This document shows positions 49,479-56,392 of a DNA stretch of 64,000 nucleotides, piece after piece. A program made the translations under genes and the position numbers. Location: NCBI RefSeq assembly GCF_006547145.1, contig NZ_CP041244.1:8680001-8744000 (forward strand), in the 5' to 3' direction. Each line of letters starts with the position of its first letter. Within the stretch, counting starts at the first letter, position 1. The notes beneath the pieces were generated by a model. It did not search any database. It was not told where the DNA came from and saw only the letters and a list, made by a program, of their open reading frames with translations. This DNA is from Actinomadura sp. WMMA1423 (GTDB lineage Bacteria; Actinomycetota; Actinomycetes; Streptosporangiales; Streptosporangiaceae).

Positions 49479-50894
49479 ATGGCGACCACCGCCGACTACA
49501 CCGAGAAGATCCCCAACAACGTCGACCTGCACGAGGACCGGCGCCTCCAGCGCGCGCTGGAGTCCTGGCAGCCGAACTTCCTGACCTGGTGGGAGTCCAT
49601 GGGGCCGGCGCTGCCGACCCAGGAGGTCTACCTGCGCACGGCGGTGAACGTGGGCCGCGAGGGCTGGGCGCACTTCGGGCACGTCGCCATGAAGGACTAC
49701 CGGTGGGGCATCTTCCTGGCCGAGCGCGACGGCGACCGCCGCATCGGCTTCGGCGCCCACAAGGGCGAGCCCGTCTGGCAGAAGGTGCCCGGCGAGTACC
49801 GCGCCGACCTGCAGCGCCTCATCGTCATCCAGGGCGACACCGAGCCCGCGTCCGTGGAGCAGCAGCGCAACCTCGGCGCCACCGCCCCCAGCCTCTACGA
49901 CCTGCGCAACCTGTTCCAGGTGAACGTCGAGGAGGGCCGCCACCTGTGGGCGATGGTCTACCTCCTGCACGCCCACTTCGGCCGCGAGGGCCGCGAGGAG
50001 GCCGAGGAGCTGCTGCACCGCAACTCCGGCAGCGAGGAGTCGCCCCGCATCCTCGGCGCCTTCAACGAGGAGACCCCCGACTGGCTCTCGTTCTTCATGT
50101 TCACCTACTTCACCGACCGGGACGGCAAGTACCAGCTCGGCACGCTGAAGGAGTCCGGCTTCGACCCGCTGTCGCGGACCTGCGAGTTCATGCTCAAGGA
50201 GGAGGCCCACCACATGATGGTCGGCACCACGGGCATCGACCGGGTCGTCGAGCGGACCGTCCAGCTGATGAAGGAGCACGACACCGACGACGTCGCGCCG
50301 CACGGCGGGATCTCCCTCGACGTCCTCCAGAAGTACCTGAACTTCCACTACTCGGTCTCGCTCGACCTGTTCGGGTCAGAGACGTCCAGCAACGTCGCGA
50401 ACTACTACACGGCCGGGCTCAAGGGCCGCTGGATGGAGGACCGCCGCAAGGACGACCACCGCCTCACCGACGACGCCGCCATGGTGGACGCCCTCGTCGA
50501 CGGCGCCGTCGGCCAGACCGAGGTCGCCGCGCTCGTCGGCCTCAACACCGACCTGCGCCGCGCCTACATCGCCGACTGCCAGAGCGGCGTCAACCGCTGG
50601 AACCGCATCCTGTCCGAGGCGGGCCTCCCGCAGCGGTTCCGGCTGCCGAGCATCGCCTTCAACCGCAAGGTCGGCGCGTTCGCCGGGATCGAGGCCGCCC
50701 CCGACGGCGAGCTGCTCGACGCCGCCGAGTGGGAGCGGCGCAGGGACGCCTGGCTCCCCACGGAGGTCGACAAGACCCATGTGCGGTCGCTGATGCGGCC
50801 CGTCCACGAGCGCGGCAGGATCGCGGCCTGGATCGCCCCGCCCCGGACCGGCATCAACGGGCGGCCCTTCGACTACGAGTACGTCCGCCTCTAG
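49479..50894 (+). CDS. boxB: benzoyl-CoA 2,3-epoxidase, diiron oxygenase subunit (BoxB)
   Basis: A 471-residue BoxB: EKIPNNVDLHEDRRLQRALE, MGPALPTQEVYLRTAVNVGR, FQVNVEEGRHLWAMVYLLHA (E-E-x-R-H diiron ligands), FMLKEEAHHMMVGTTGIDRV (E-A-H-H) and NFHYSVSLDLFGSETSSNVA. With the reductase BoxA it epoxidises benzoyl-CoA using oxygen. BoxA is not in the window. Its stop shares CTAG with the convergent gene at 50891. Confidence 0.95.
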   Translation: MATTADYTEKIPNNVDLHEDRRLQRALESWQPNFLTWWESMGPALPTQEVYLRTAVNVGREGWAHFGHVAMKDYRWGIFLAERDGDRRIGFGAHKGEPVWQKVPGEYRADLQRLIVIQGDTEPASVEQQRNLGATAPSLYDLRNLFQVNVEEGRHLWAMVYLLHAHFGREGREEAEELLHRNSGSEESPRILGAFNEETPDWLSFFMFTYFTDRDGKYQLGTLKESGFDPLSRTCEFMLKEEAHHMMVGTTGIDRVVERTVQLMKEHDTDDVAPHGGISLDVLQKYLNFHYSVSLDLFGSETSSNVANYYTAGLKGRWMEDRRKDDHRLTDDAAMVDALVDGAVGQTEVAALVGLNTDLRRAYIADCQSGVNRWNRILSEAGLPQRFRLPSIAFNRKVGAFAGIEAAPDGELLDAAEWERRRDAWLPTEVDKTHVRSLMRPVHERGRIAAWIAPPRTGINGRPFDYEYVRL

Positions 50895-52552
50895 CCGGCC
50901 GCGGGGAAGAGCCGCAGCCACGCGGTCCCGGCCCCCGGTCCGCGCACCTCGACGGGTTCGAACTCCGGTCCGGCCCCGGCGATCCCCCGGTGCACGGGCG
51001 GGGAGACGATCAGGCCGGTGACGGCGGCGACGGCCGAGAGCCGCCGCCGCAGGACGTCCGACTCCAGCAGCCTGGCGGCGCGCGACAGCACCGCCCCGGT
51101 GACGCCCTCCGGCCCCGCGTGCACCGGGCCCGTGTCGACCGCGACCCGCACCTGGAAGCGGCGCCCCTCGGGCGCGCCCTCGTTGTGCCGCCCGATGCGC
51201 TCGGCGAGCGCCCGCACCAGCGGATCCGCCGGGGCGCTCACCGGGACCCCGGGCGGGACGACGAGGAGCACGCCGTCCCCGCGGTCCTCCCGGTGGCAGG
51301 CCGCCGAGGACACCCCGGCGGCGTCGAACGACTCCTCCAGGGCGCGGAACAGCACGTGCCGGATCGCCGCCCGGTCCGCCTCGGTCCGGTCCGGTGAGCC
51401 GAAGCCCACCACATCGGTGAACAGCACCGTGCAGTCCTGGCCCGTGAGGAACAGGGACCCCGACACCGCTTCCGCGCGGGGCTCGCCGCCCGCCGTGAGC
51501 CGCTCCAGCCGGACCGGGTCGAGGACGTCGATCGTGCCGTCCCCGGTGTGGACCAGGCCCGCGCCGTCCCACTCGCTGAGCACGCTGGCCACCGCCGCGG
51601 GCGACGAGGACGTCCAGCCCGCGAGCTCGGTGCCGGTCACCGGGAGCACCCCGTCCCGCGCCCGCGACAGCGTGGTGAACAGCGCGGCCAGCCGGCGCTC
51701 GGTGTCGGCGATCTCGGTGCCCGAGGTGCGGGCCGCCGCCTCGACCGTGCGGTCGTGCGCCTGCTTCTCCAGCACCGACTGCACGCCCGGGTACCGTTCC
51801 ACGACGCGCCGGAAGTCCGCCGCGCCGACCACGAGCGCCTCGACGGTGTCCAGCGCGATGACGGTGGCCGACCAGGCGTCGTCCTCGAAGAGCGCGCGCT
51901 CGCCGACGAGGTCGCCGGGACCGCGGACGGCCACGATCAGCTCCTCGCCCGCCCGGTCCACGCGGACCTTGGTCCAGCCCGACCGGATGACCACGACGTA
52001 GCCGGCCGGATACCCCTGCCGCAGGATCGGCGCGCCGGGCCCGAAGGTGCGCGGGCGCGCGACGCCGCGGACGGCGTCGCGCTCGCCCGGGCCCAGCGAG
52101 TGCCAGAAGCTGTCCCTGAGCCGCTCGGCCCGGCCGGCGGGCCGCGCACGGACCCCCTGCGCGCGGGCCGCCGCGGCCCTCGCGCGCGCCGACTCGACCA
52201 GCGGCGCGATCAGCAGGGCCAGGACGGCGAAGGTGAAGGCGGCGAGCAGCGCCGCCGCGGGCGTCCCGGTCTCCGCGGCCGCCCACGCCGTGCACGCCGC
52301 CCCGAGGACGCCGAACAGCACGACCCCCCGCGCGAGCGCCCGGCCCGGATCCGCCGCGGCGGCCATGGGCGCGGGCCCGGGGCCGTCCGGGGCGAACGCG
52401 GGTGAGGCGTCGGAGAACGCCTCCAGCAGGCGCCGCGCCCGGCCCGCTCCGCCGGGCGCCGCCGCCTCCGGCCCCCCGGCGCCCGGCGCGTCCGAGAACG
52501 CCTCCAGCAGTCTCTTCCAGCCGCGATCAGGTCTCGGCATCGCATCCCCCAT
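50891..52552 (-). CDS. membrane protein with CNB/Crp module and C-terminal cyclase-like domain
   Basis: A 553-residue protein. RLLEAFSDA occurs twice near the front (about residues 14-22 and 41-49). Two hydrophobic helices follow (VVLFGVLGAACTAWAAAETG; ALLAAFTFAVLALLIAPLVE). Then comes a cyclic-nucleotide-binding domain (about 145-260: ILRQGYPAGYVVVIRSGWTK; VRGPGDLVGERALFEDDAWS) with a Crp-like helical part (VTGTELAGWTSSSPAAVASV). The last ~190 residues resemble a class III nucleotide cyclase (CTVLFTDVVGFGSPDRTEAD; EDRGDGVLLVVPP; VRVAVDTGPVHAG), though catalytic residues look incomplete. TGAATG couples it to the preceding small membrane gene. An ATG at 52540 with GGGGG before it is an alternative start. 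Confidence 0.75.
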   Translation of the reverse strand: MGDAMPRPDRGWKRLLEAFSDAPGAGGPEAAAPGGAGRARRLLEAFSDASPAFAPDGPGPAPMAAAADPGRALARGVVLFGVLGAACTAWAAAETGTPAAALLAAFTFAVLALLIAPLVESARARAAAARAQGVRARPAGRAERLRDSFWHSLGPGERDAVRGVARPRTFGPGAPILRQGYPAGYVVVIRSGWTKVRVDRAGEELIVAVRGPGDLVGERALFEDDAWSATVIALDTVEALVVGAADFRRVVERYPGVQSVLEKQAHDRTVEAAARTSGTEIADTERRLAALFTTLSRARDGVLPVTGTELAGWTSSSPAAVASVLSEWDGAGLVHTGDGTIDVLDPVRLERLTAGGEPRAEAVSGSLFLTGQDCTVLFTDVVGFGSPDRTEADRAAIRHVLFRALEESFDAAGVSSAACHREDRGDGVLLVVPPGVPVSAPADPLVRALAERIGRHNEGAPEGRRFQVRVAVDTGPVHAGPEGVTGAVLSRAARLLESDVLRRRLSAVAAVTGLIVSPPVHRGIAGAGPEFEPVEVRGPGAGTAWLRLFPAAG

Positions 52553-52891
52553 TCATCCGGCCTGACCAGGCCCGTCGTCCTCAACGTCGCCGCCGGGGCC
52601 CGGCGGCAGCGCCCAGAGGGCGTACCGGCCGAGCTTCGCCATGACGGCCGGGGCGCTCGCACCGCACGCGAACGCCAGCCACGGAGCGTTGATCAGGTCG
52701 CTCGCCGCGGCCGCCGAGGTGACCATCGCGGCGAGCATGCAGTGCAGGGCGCAGGCGAACAGGTAGTACCGGCCGCCGGGCCCCTTCGGGTACCGCCACG
52801 GCGGCCCCTTCACGCGCCGGTTCGCCTCCAGGAACGCCAGCGTGCGGTTGGCCGCGGCCCCCATGAGCCCCCACACGACGAACTGCCACAT
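52553..52891 (-). CDS. small membrane protein, 112 aa, unknown
   Basis: Starts MWQFVVWGLMGAAANRTLAF and has two or three hydrophobic segments (YLFACALHCMLAAMVTSAAA; APWLAFACGASAPAVMAKLG), a central basic loop RVKGPPWRYPKGPGGRYY and an acidic tail. I do not recognise a named family. Its TGA is followed at once by the ATG of the CNB/cyclase-like gene (TGAATG), so the two are translationally coupled and probably work together in the membrane, for example as an accessory subunit. Confidence 0.7.
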   Translation of the reverse strand: MWQFVVWGLMGAAANRTLAFLEANRRVKGPPWRYPKGPGGRYYLFACALHCMLAAMVTSAAAASDLINAPWLAFACGASAPAVMAKLGRYALWALPPGPGGDVEDDGPGQAG

Positions 52892-52985
52892 GACCCGACG
52901 GTAGGTTCCGGGCCGCGGCCAGACCGTGACACGCCGCACAAACCAGTCATGAACATCGCGACCTTTTCCGGGTACCGTCCGCCGC

Positions 52986-53201
52986 ATGGGTCCTGAGGAA
53001 GCCGACGCGAAGGTCAAGCTCGCCACCACCCGGTACTGCGACCTGGTGGAGCAGGTCGAGGCCGCGAAGCAAGACCTGCTGAACGCCTACGCGGCCGCGG
53101 CCCGCGAGGGCCTCGGCCCCGAGGAGCTGGCCGACGGCTCCCCGTTCACCGCCGACGAGATCCGCCGCGAGCTCCGGGCACGCGGCGCGCAGCCCCGCTA
53201 G
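52986..53201 (+). CDS. small helical protein, 71 aa, unknown
   Basis: MGPEEADAKVKLATTRYCDL opens a 71-residue helical, charged protein (VEQVEAAKQDLLNAYAAAAR; FTADEIRRELRARGAQPR). No membrane segment is seen. Third positions are G/C-rich. The stop shares CTAG with the convergent acyl-CoA dehydrogenase gene. Divergent from the small membrane gene by 94 bases. No family recognised. Confidence 0.6.
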   Translation: MGPEEADAKVKLATTRYCDLVEQVEAAKQDLLNAYAAAAREGLGPEELADGSPFTADEIRRELRARGAQPR

Positions 53202-54340
53202 CGGGCCAGGTGGCGGGAGATCACCAGGCGCTGGATCTGGTTGGTGCCCTCGAAGATCTGCATGACCTTGGCCTCGCGCATGAAGCGCTCGACGGGGAAG
53301 TCGCGGGTGTAGCCGGCGCCGCCGAGGACCTGGACGGCGTCGGTGGTGACCTTCATGGCGTTGTCGGTGGCGACCAGCTTGGCGATGGAGGCCTCGCGGC
53401 CGTAGGGGCGGCCGGCGTCCTTGAGGCGGGCGGCCGACAGGTAGGTGGCGCGGGACGACTCGACGGCGGCGGCCATGTCGGCCAGCACGAAGGCGAGCCC
53501 CTGGTGGTCGATGATCGCCTTGCCGAACGCCTCGCGCTCCTTGGCGTAGGCGACGGCGGTGTCGAGGGCGCCCTGGGCCAGGCCGGTGGCGACGGCCGCG
53601 ATGCCGAGGCGGCCCGCGTCCAGGCCGGCGAGGGCGATGGACAGGCCCTGGCCCTCGTGCCCGATCAGGTGGTCCGCGGGGATCCGCGCGTCCACCAGCC
53701 GGACGGTCGCGGTGGTGGAGCCCCTCAGGCCCATCTTGTCCTCGGGCTCGTCGAACTCCAGGCCGGGCGTGTCGGCGGGCACGTGGAAGCAGGAGATGCC
53801 GCGCGACTTCTCCGCCGACGTGCGGGCCATGACGGTGTAGAAGTCGGCCTCGCCGCCGTGGGTCGTCCAGGCCTTGGCGCCGTTGAGGACGTAGGAGTCG
53901 CCGTCGCGGACGGCCCTGGCGCGCATCGCCCCCGGGTCGGAGCCCGCGTGCGCCTCCGACAGGCAGTACGCGCCGAGGCGCTCGCCGGAGAGCATGTCGG
54001 GCAGCAACCGGGCGCGCTGCTCGTCGGTGCCGTAGGCGAACAGGGGGGAGCAGGACAGGGCGTGGACGCTCACGCCGACGCCGACGCTCGCCCAGGCCGA
54101 CCCGATCTCCTCGAGTGCCTGGAGGTAGATCTCGTAGGGCTGGCCGCCGCCGCCGAACTCCTCCGGGTACGGCAGCGTCAGCAGGCCCGCCCGGCCCAGC
54201 GTGGTGAACACCTCGCGGGGGAACGTCCCGGTGCGCTCGGCGTCCGCGACGCGCGGCGCGAGCTCCGTGGCCGCGATCTCGCGGGTGAGCGCGATCAGGT
54301 CCTCGGACTCGGAGGTCGGCAGGTGCCGGGTGGCGGGCAT
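53198..54340 (-). CDS. acyl-CoA dehydrogenase
   Basis: A 380-residue acyl-CoA dehydrogenase in three domains. The middle signature is AYCLSEAHAGSDPGAMRARA, with TTHGGEADFYTVMARTS, and the C-terminal signature is IAKLVATDNAMKVTTDAVQV plus VERFMREAKVMQIFEGTNQI. The catalytic glutamate lies in FEGTNQIQRLVISRHLAR. FAD and an electron-transferring flavoprotein are needed. Substrate chain length unknown. Probably controlled by the divergent TetR through the long inverted repeat between them. It could act in fatty or aromatic acid degradation with the box genes, but no direct link is visible. Confidence 0.95.
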   Translation of the reverse strand: MPATRHLPTSESEDLIALTREIAATELAPRVADAERTGTFPREVFTTLGRAGLLTLPYPEEFGGGGQPYEIYLQALEEIGSAWASVGVGVSVHALSCSPLFAYGTDEQRARLLPDMLSGERLGAYCLSEAHAGSDPGAMRARAVRDGDSYVLNGAKAWTTHGGEADFYTVMARTSAEKSRGISCFHVPADTPGLEFDEPEDKMGLRGSTTATVRLVDARIPADHLIGHEGQGLSIALAGLDAGRLGIAAVATGLAQGALDTAVAYAKEREAFGKAIIDHQGLAFVLADMAAAVESSRATYLSAARLKDAGRPYGREASIAKLVATDNAMKVTTDAVQVLGGAGYTRDFPVERFMREAKVMQIFEGTNQIQRLVISRHLAR

Positions 54341-54364
54341 GGGCGGTCTCCTTTCGGCAGGCCA

Positions 54365-54406
54365 ACAGTACCAAAACCAGTACCGGCGAACTCATTTTGG
54401 TACTGT
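54365..54406. promoter_or_regulatory. TetR operator pair, 12-bp inverted repeat with 18-bp spacer
   Basis: ACAGTACCAAAA (54365-54376) and TTTTGGTACTGT (54395-54406) are perfect inverse copies. Inside the spacer is another CAGTACC-like half. The position between the divergent acyl-CoA dehydrogenase and TetR genes fits dual control. Confidence 0.8.
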
Positions 54407-54413
54407 CGCCGTC

Positions 54414-54989
54414 ATGACCTCCGTGGACGAGCGGGAGACCCGGGCGTCGCGGCGGCGCGAGGCCCTGATCGACCGGCTCATGGACCTCTTCCTGGAGCGC
54501 GGGTTCGCCGACCTCGGCGTCGCGGACCTGGCCGCGCTGCTGCGCTGCTCCAAGAGCACGCTCTACTCGGTCGCGGCGAGCCGGGAGCAGATCGTCACGG
54601 CCGTCGTGCGGGCCTTCTTCCGCCGGGCCACCGAGCGCGTGGAGGCCGCGGTCGACGGCAGCGCCGACCCGCGCGAGCGCGTCGGCGCCTACCTGCGGGC
54701 GATCTCGGTCGAGCTGGCCCCCGCGTCCGCGGCGTTCTTCGCCGACCTGGACGCGTTCGCCCCCGCCAGGGAGATCTACAAGGCGAACACGCGGTACGCG
54801 GTGCGGCGGGTGCAGGGCCTCGTGCTGGAGGCCGCCCCCGGCACCGACGCCGCGTTCGTCGGCGCCGTCGCCGGGCAGGTGATGGAGTCGATCCACCGCG
54901 GCGAGATCAAGGCGCAGACCGGCCTGGACGACTCGGCCGCCTACGCGGCGCTCGCGTCCCTCATCGTGGCCCGGATGGCGGCCGGTTAG
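54414..54989 (+). CDS. TetR-family regulator of the acyl-CoA dehydrogenase gene
   Basis: A 191-residue TetR protein: SRRREALIDRLMDLFLERGF, LGVADLAALLRCSKSTLYSV, AASREQIVTAVVRAFFRRAT, and a helical ligand domain (LRAISVELAPASAAFFADLD). It starts 8 bases after the long inverted repeat and diverges from the acyl-CoA dehydrogenase gene, so it likely represses both and senses an acyl-CoA. It ends in a CTAG overlap with the conservon GTPase gene. Confidence 0.9.
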   Translation: MTSVDERETRASRRREALIDRLMDLFLERGFADLGVADLAALLRCSKSTLYSVAASREQIVTAVVRAFFRRATERVEAAVDGSADPRERVGAYLRAISVELAPASAAFFADLDAFAPAREIYKANTRYAVRRVQGLVLEAAPGTDAAFVGAVAGQVMESIHRGEIKAQTGLDDSAAYAALASLIVARMAAG

Positions 54990-55588
54990 TTCCGCGCCGT
55001 CTGCAGGGCGTGCTCGACGAGCGCCACGAGCACGCCCCGCGCCACCTCCCGGCTCCGCACGTCGCACATCATGACCGGGACCTCCGGGTCGACGTCGAGC
55101 GCGTCGCGGATCTCCTCCACGGTGTAGCGGCGGGCCCCCTCGAAGCGGTTCGCCGCGATGACGAACGGGAGCCCGCGCCGCTCGAAGAAGTCGATGGCCG
55201 CGAAGCTCGTGCTGAGCCGGCGGGTGTCGACCAGGACGATGGCGCCGACCGCCCCGTAGGCGATCTGGTCCCACATGAACCAGAAGCGCTCCTGGCCCGG
55301 CGTGCCGAACAGGTACAGCCGCACGCCGCCGGAGAACGTCAGCCGGCCGAAGTCCATCGCCACGGTCGTGGTGGTCTTGCCCTCGACGCCGCCGAGGTCG
55401 TCGACGCCCACGGACGCGTCGGTGAGGACCTCCTCGGTGCGCAGCGGGCGGACCTCGCTCACCGCGCCCACCAGCGTCGTCTTGCCGACGCCGAAGCCGC
55501 CGGCGACCAGGACCTTCAGGGTGTGCAGGGGGACGTCGTCGTCCCGCCCGTGCGGGGGCGCGGTCGGTTCAGAGGCGGCGGAGTTCAT
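54986..55588 (-). CDS. conservon GTP-binding protein (CvnD-like)
   Basis: A 200-residue small GTPase: G1 GGFGVGKTTLVGAVSE (about 30-45), G2 region GVEGKTTTTVAMDFGRL, G3 LFGTPGQERFWFMWDQIAYG, G4 ANRFEG in place of NKxD. Last gene of the four-gene conservon (kinase, roadblock, DUF742, GTPase); overlaps the DUF742 gene by 20 bases. In Streptomyces such units act at the membrane like simple G-protein systems in development. No P450 (CvnE) follows. Confidence 0.93.
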   Translation of the reverse strand: MNSAASEPTAPPHGRDDDVPLHTLKVLVAGGFGVGKTTLVGAVSEVRPLRTEEVLTDASVGVDDLGGVEGKTTTTVAMDFGRLTFSGGVRLYLFGTPGQERFWFMWDQIAYGAVGAIVLVDTRRLSTSFAAIDFFERRGLPFVIAANRFEGARRYTVEEIRDALDVDPEVPVMMCDVRSREVARGVLVALVEHALQTARN

Positions 55589-55943
55589 CGAGCACTCTCA
55601 TGAGGATGCGGGGGTCGGGACGTTCGGTCTGCGCGGCCTGCGGCATCTCCTCGACCAGGCCGTACTGGTACAGGTCCTCCAGCAGGATCTGCACGACCCG
55701 CAGCGGAAGGTCGGTCTCCGAGGCGAGGTCGGCGGGCGTGGAGGGGCGCCGGCACAGCTCCAGCAGCCGCCGCTGCTCGCGCGACAGCCAGACCCGGTCG
55801 GCGGGGGTCCGGCCGGTCGCGACGAGGACGGCCACCAGGTCGAGGACGAGCCCGCGGGGGCGGGTGCGCCCGCGGGTCACCGCGTAGGGCCGCACGACCG
55901 GGCCGGCCTCCGACCCGACCCAGCGCTCTCTCGGGCTCTCCAC
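55569..55943 (-). CDS. DUF742 protein (CvnC-like)
   Basis: A 124-residue DUF742: VVRPYAVTRGRTRPRGLVLD, LSREQRRLLELCRRPSTPAD, LPLRVVQILLEDLYQYGLVE, RILMRVLDELRRL. It looks like a winged helix. It is the third member of the conservon, 8 bases after the roadblock gene and overlapping the GTPase gene. Thought to bridge kinase and GTPase. Confidence 0.95.
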   Translation of the reverse strand: MESPRERWVGSEAGPVVRPYAVTRGRTRPRGLVLDLVAVLVATGRTPADRVWLSREQRRLLELCRRPSTPADLASETDLPLRVVQILLEDLYQYGLVEEMPQAAQTERPDPRILMRVLDELRRL

Positions 55944-55951
55944 GGCAGGCT

Positions 55952-56392
55952 CTAGCCTGACGCGCCCGAGCGCACCGGCGGATCCTGCGACTCGGCGCCG
56001 CGCGGCTGGGCCGCCAGCGTGCGGCGCACCCGCTTGATCAGCATGGTCGTCTCGTAGGCGACCAGCCCCGCGTTGCCGCCCGCGTCGCTCAGCACGGCGA
56101 GGCAGCTCCCGTTGCCCGCGGGCATGACGAAGAACAGCATGCCGTCCAGCTCGACGACGGTCTGGCGCACCTGCTTCGCCTGGAAGTGCTCGCGGGCGCC
56201 GTTGGCCAGGCTGTGGAAGCCCGACGACAGCGCCGCGAGGAACTCGGCGTCCTTGCGGGTGACGTCCCCGGAGGCGCCCATGACCAGTCCGTCCCTGGAC
56301 AGCAGGACGGCCTGGCGGACCTCCCCGACCCGCTGCACCAGATCGTCGAGCAGCCAGTCGAGTTCACCGCTGGCGTTGCCCTGCCGCATCAT
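55952..56392 (-). CDS. roadblock/LC7-domain protein (CvnB-like)
   Basis: A 146-residue roadblock/LC7 protein: ELDWLLDDLVQRVGEVRQAV, LLSRDGLVMGASGDVTRKDA, VVELDGMLFFVMPAGNGSCL. It is the presumed GTPase-activating or scaffold part of the conservon. ATG 56392 overlaps the kinase stop (ATGA); GGGGGGAG lies just upstream. The adjacent second ATG (56389) has better spacing. Confidence 0.95.
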   Translation of the reverse strand: MMRQGNASGELDWLLDDLVQRVGEVRQAVLLSRDGLVMGASGDVTRKDAEFLAALSSGFHSLANGAREHFQAKQVRQTVVELDGMLFFVMPAGNGSCLAVLSDAGGNAGLVAYETTMLIKRVRRTLAAQPRGAESQDPPVRSGASG

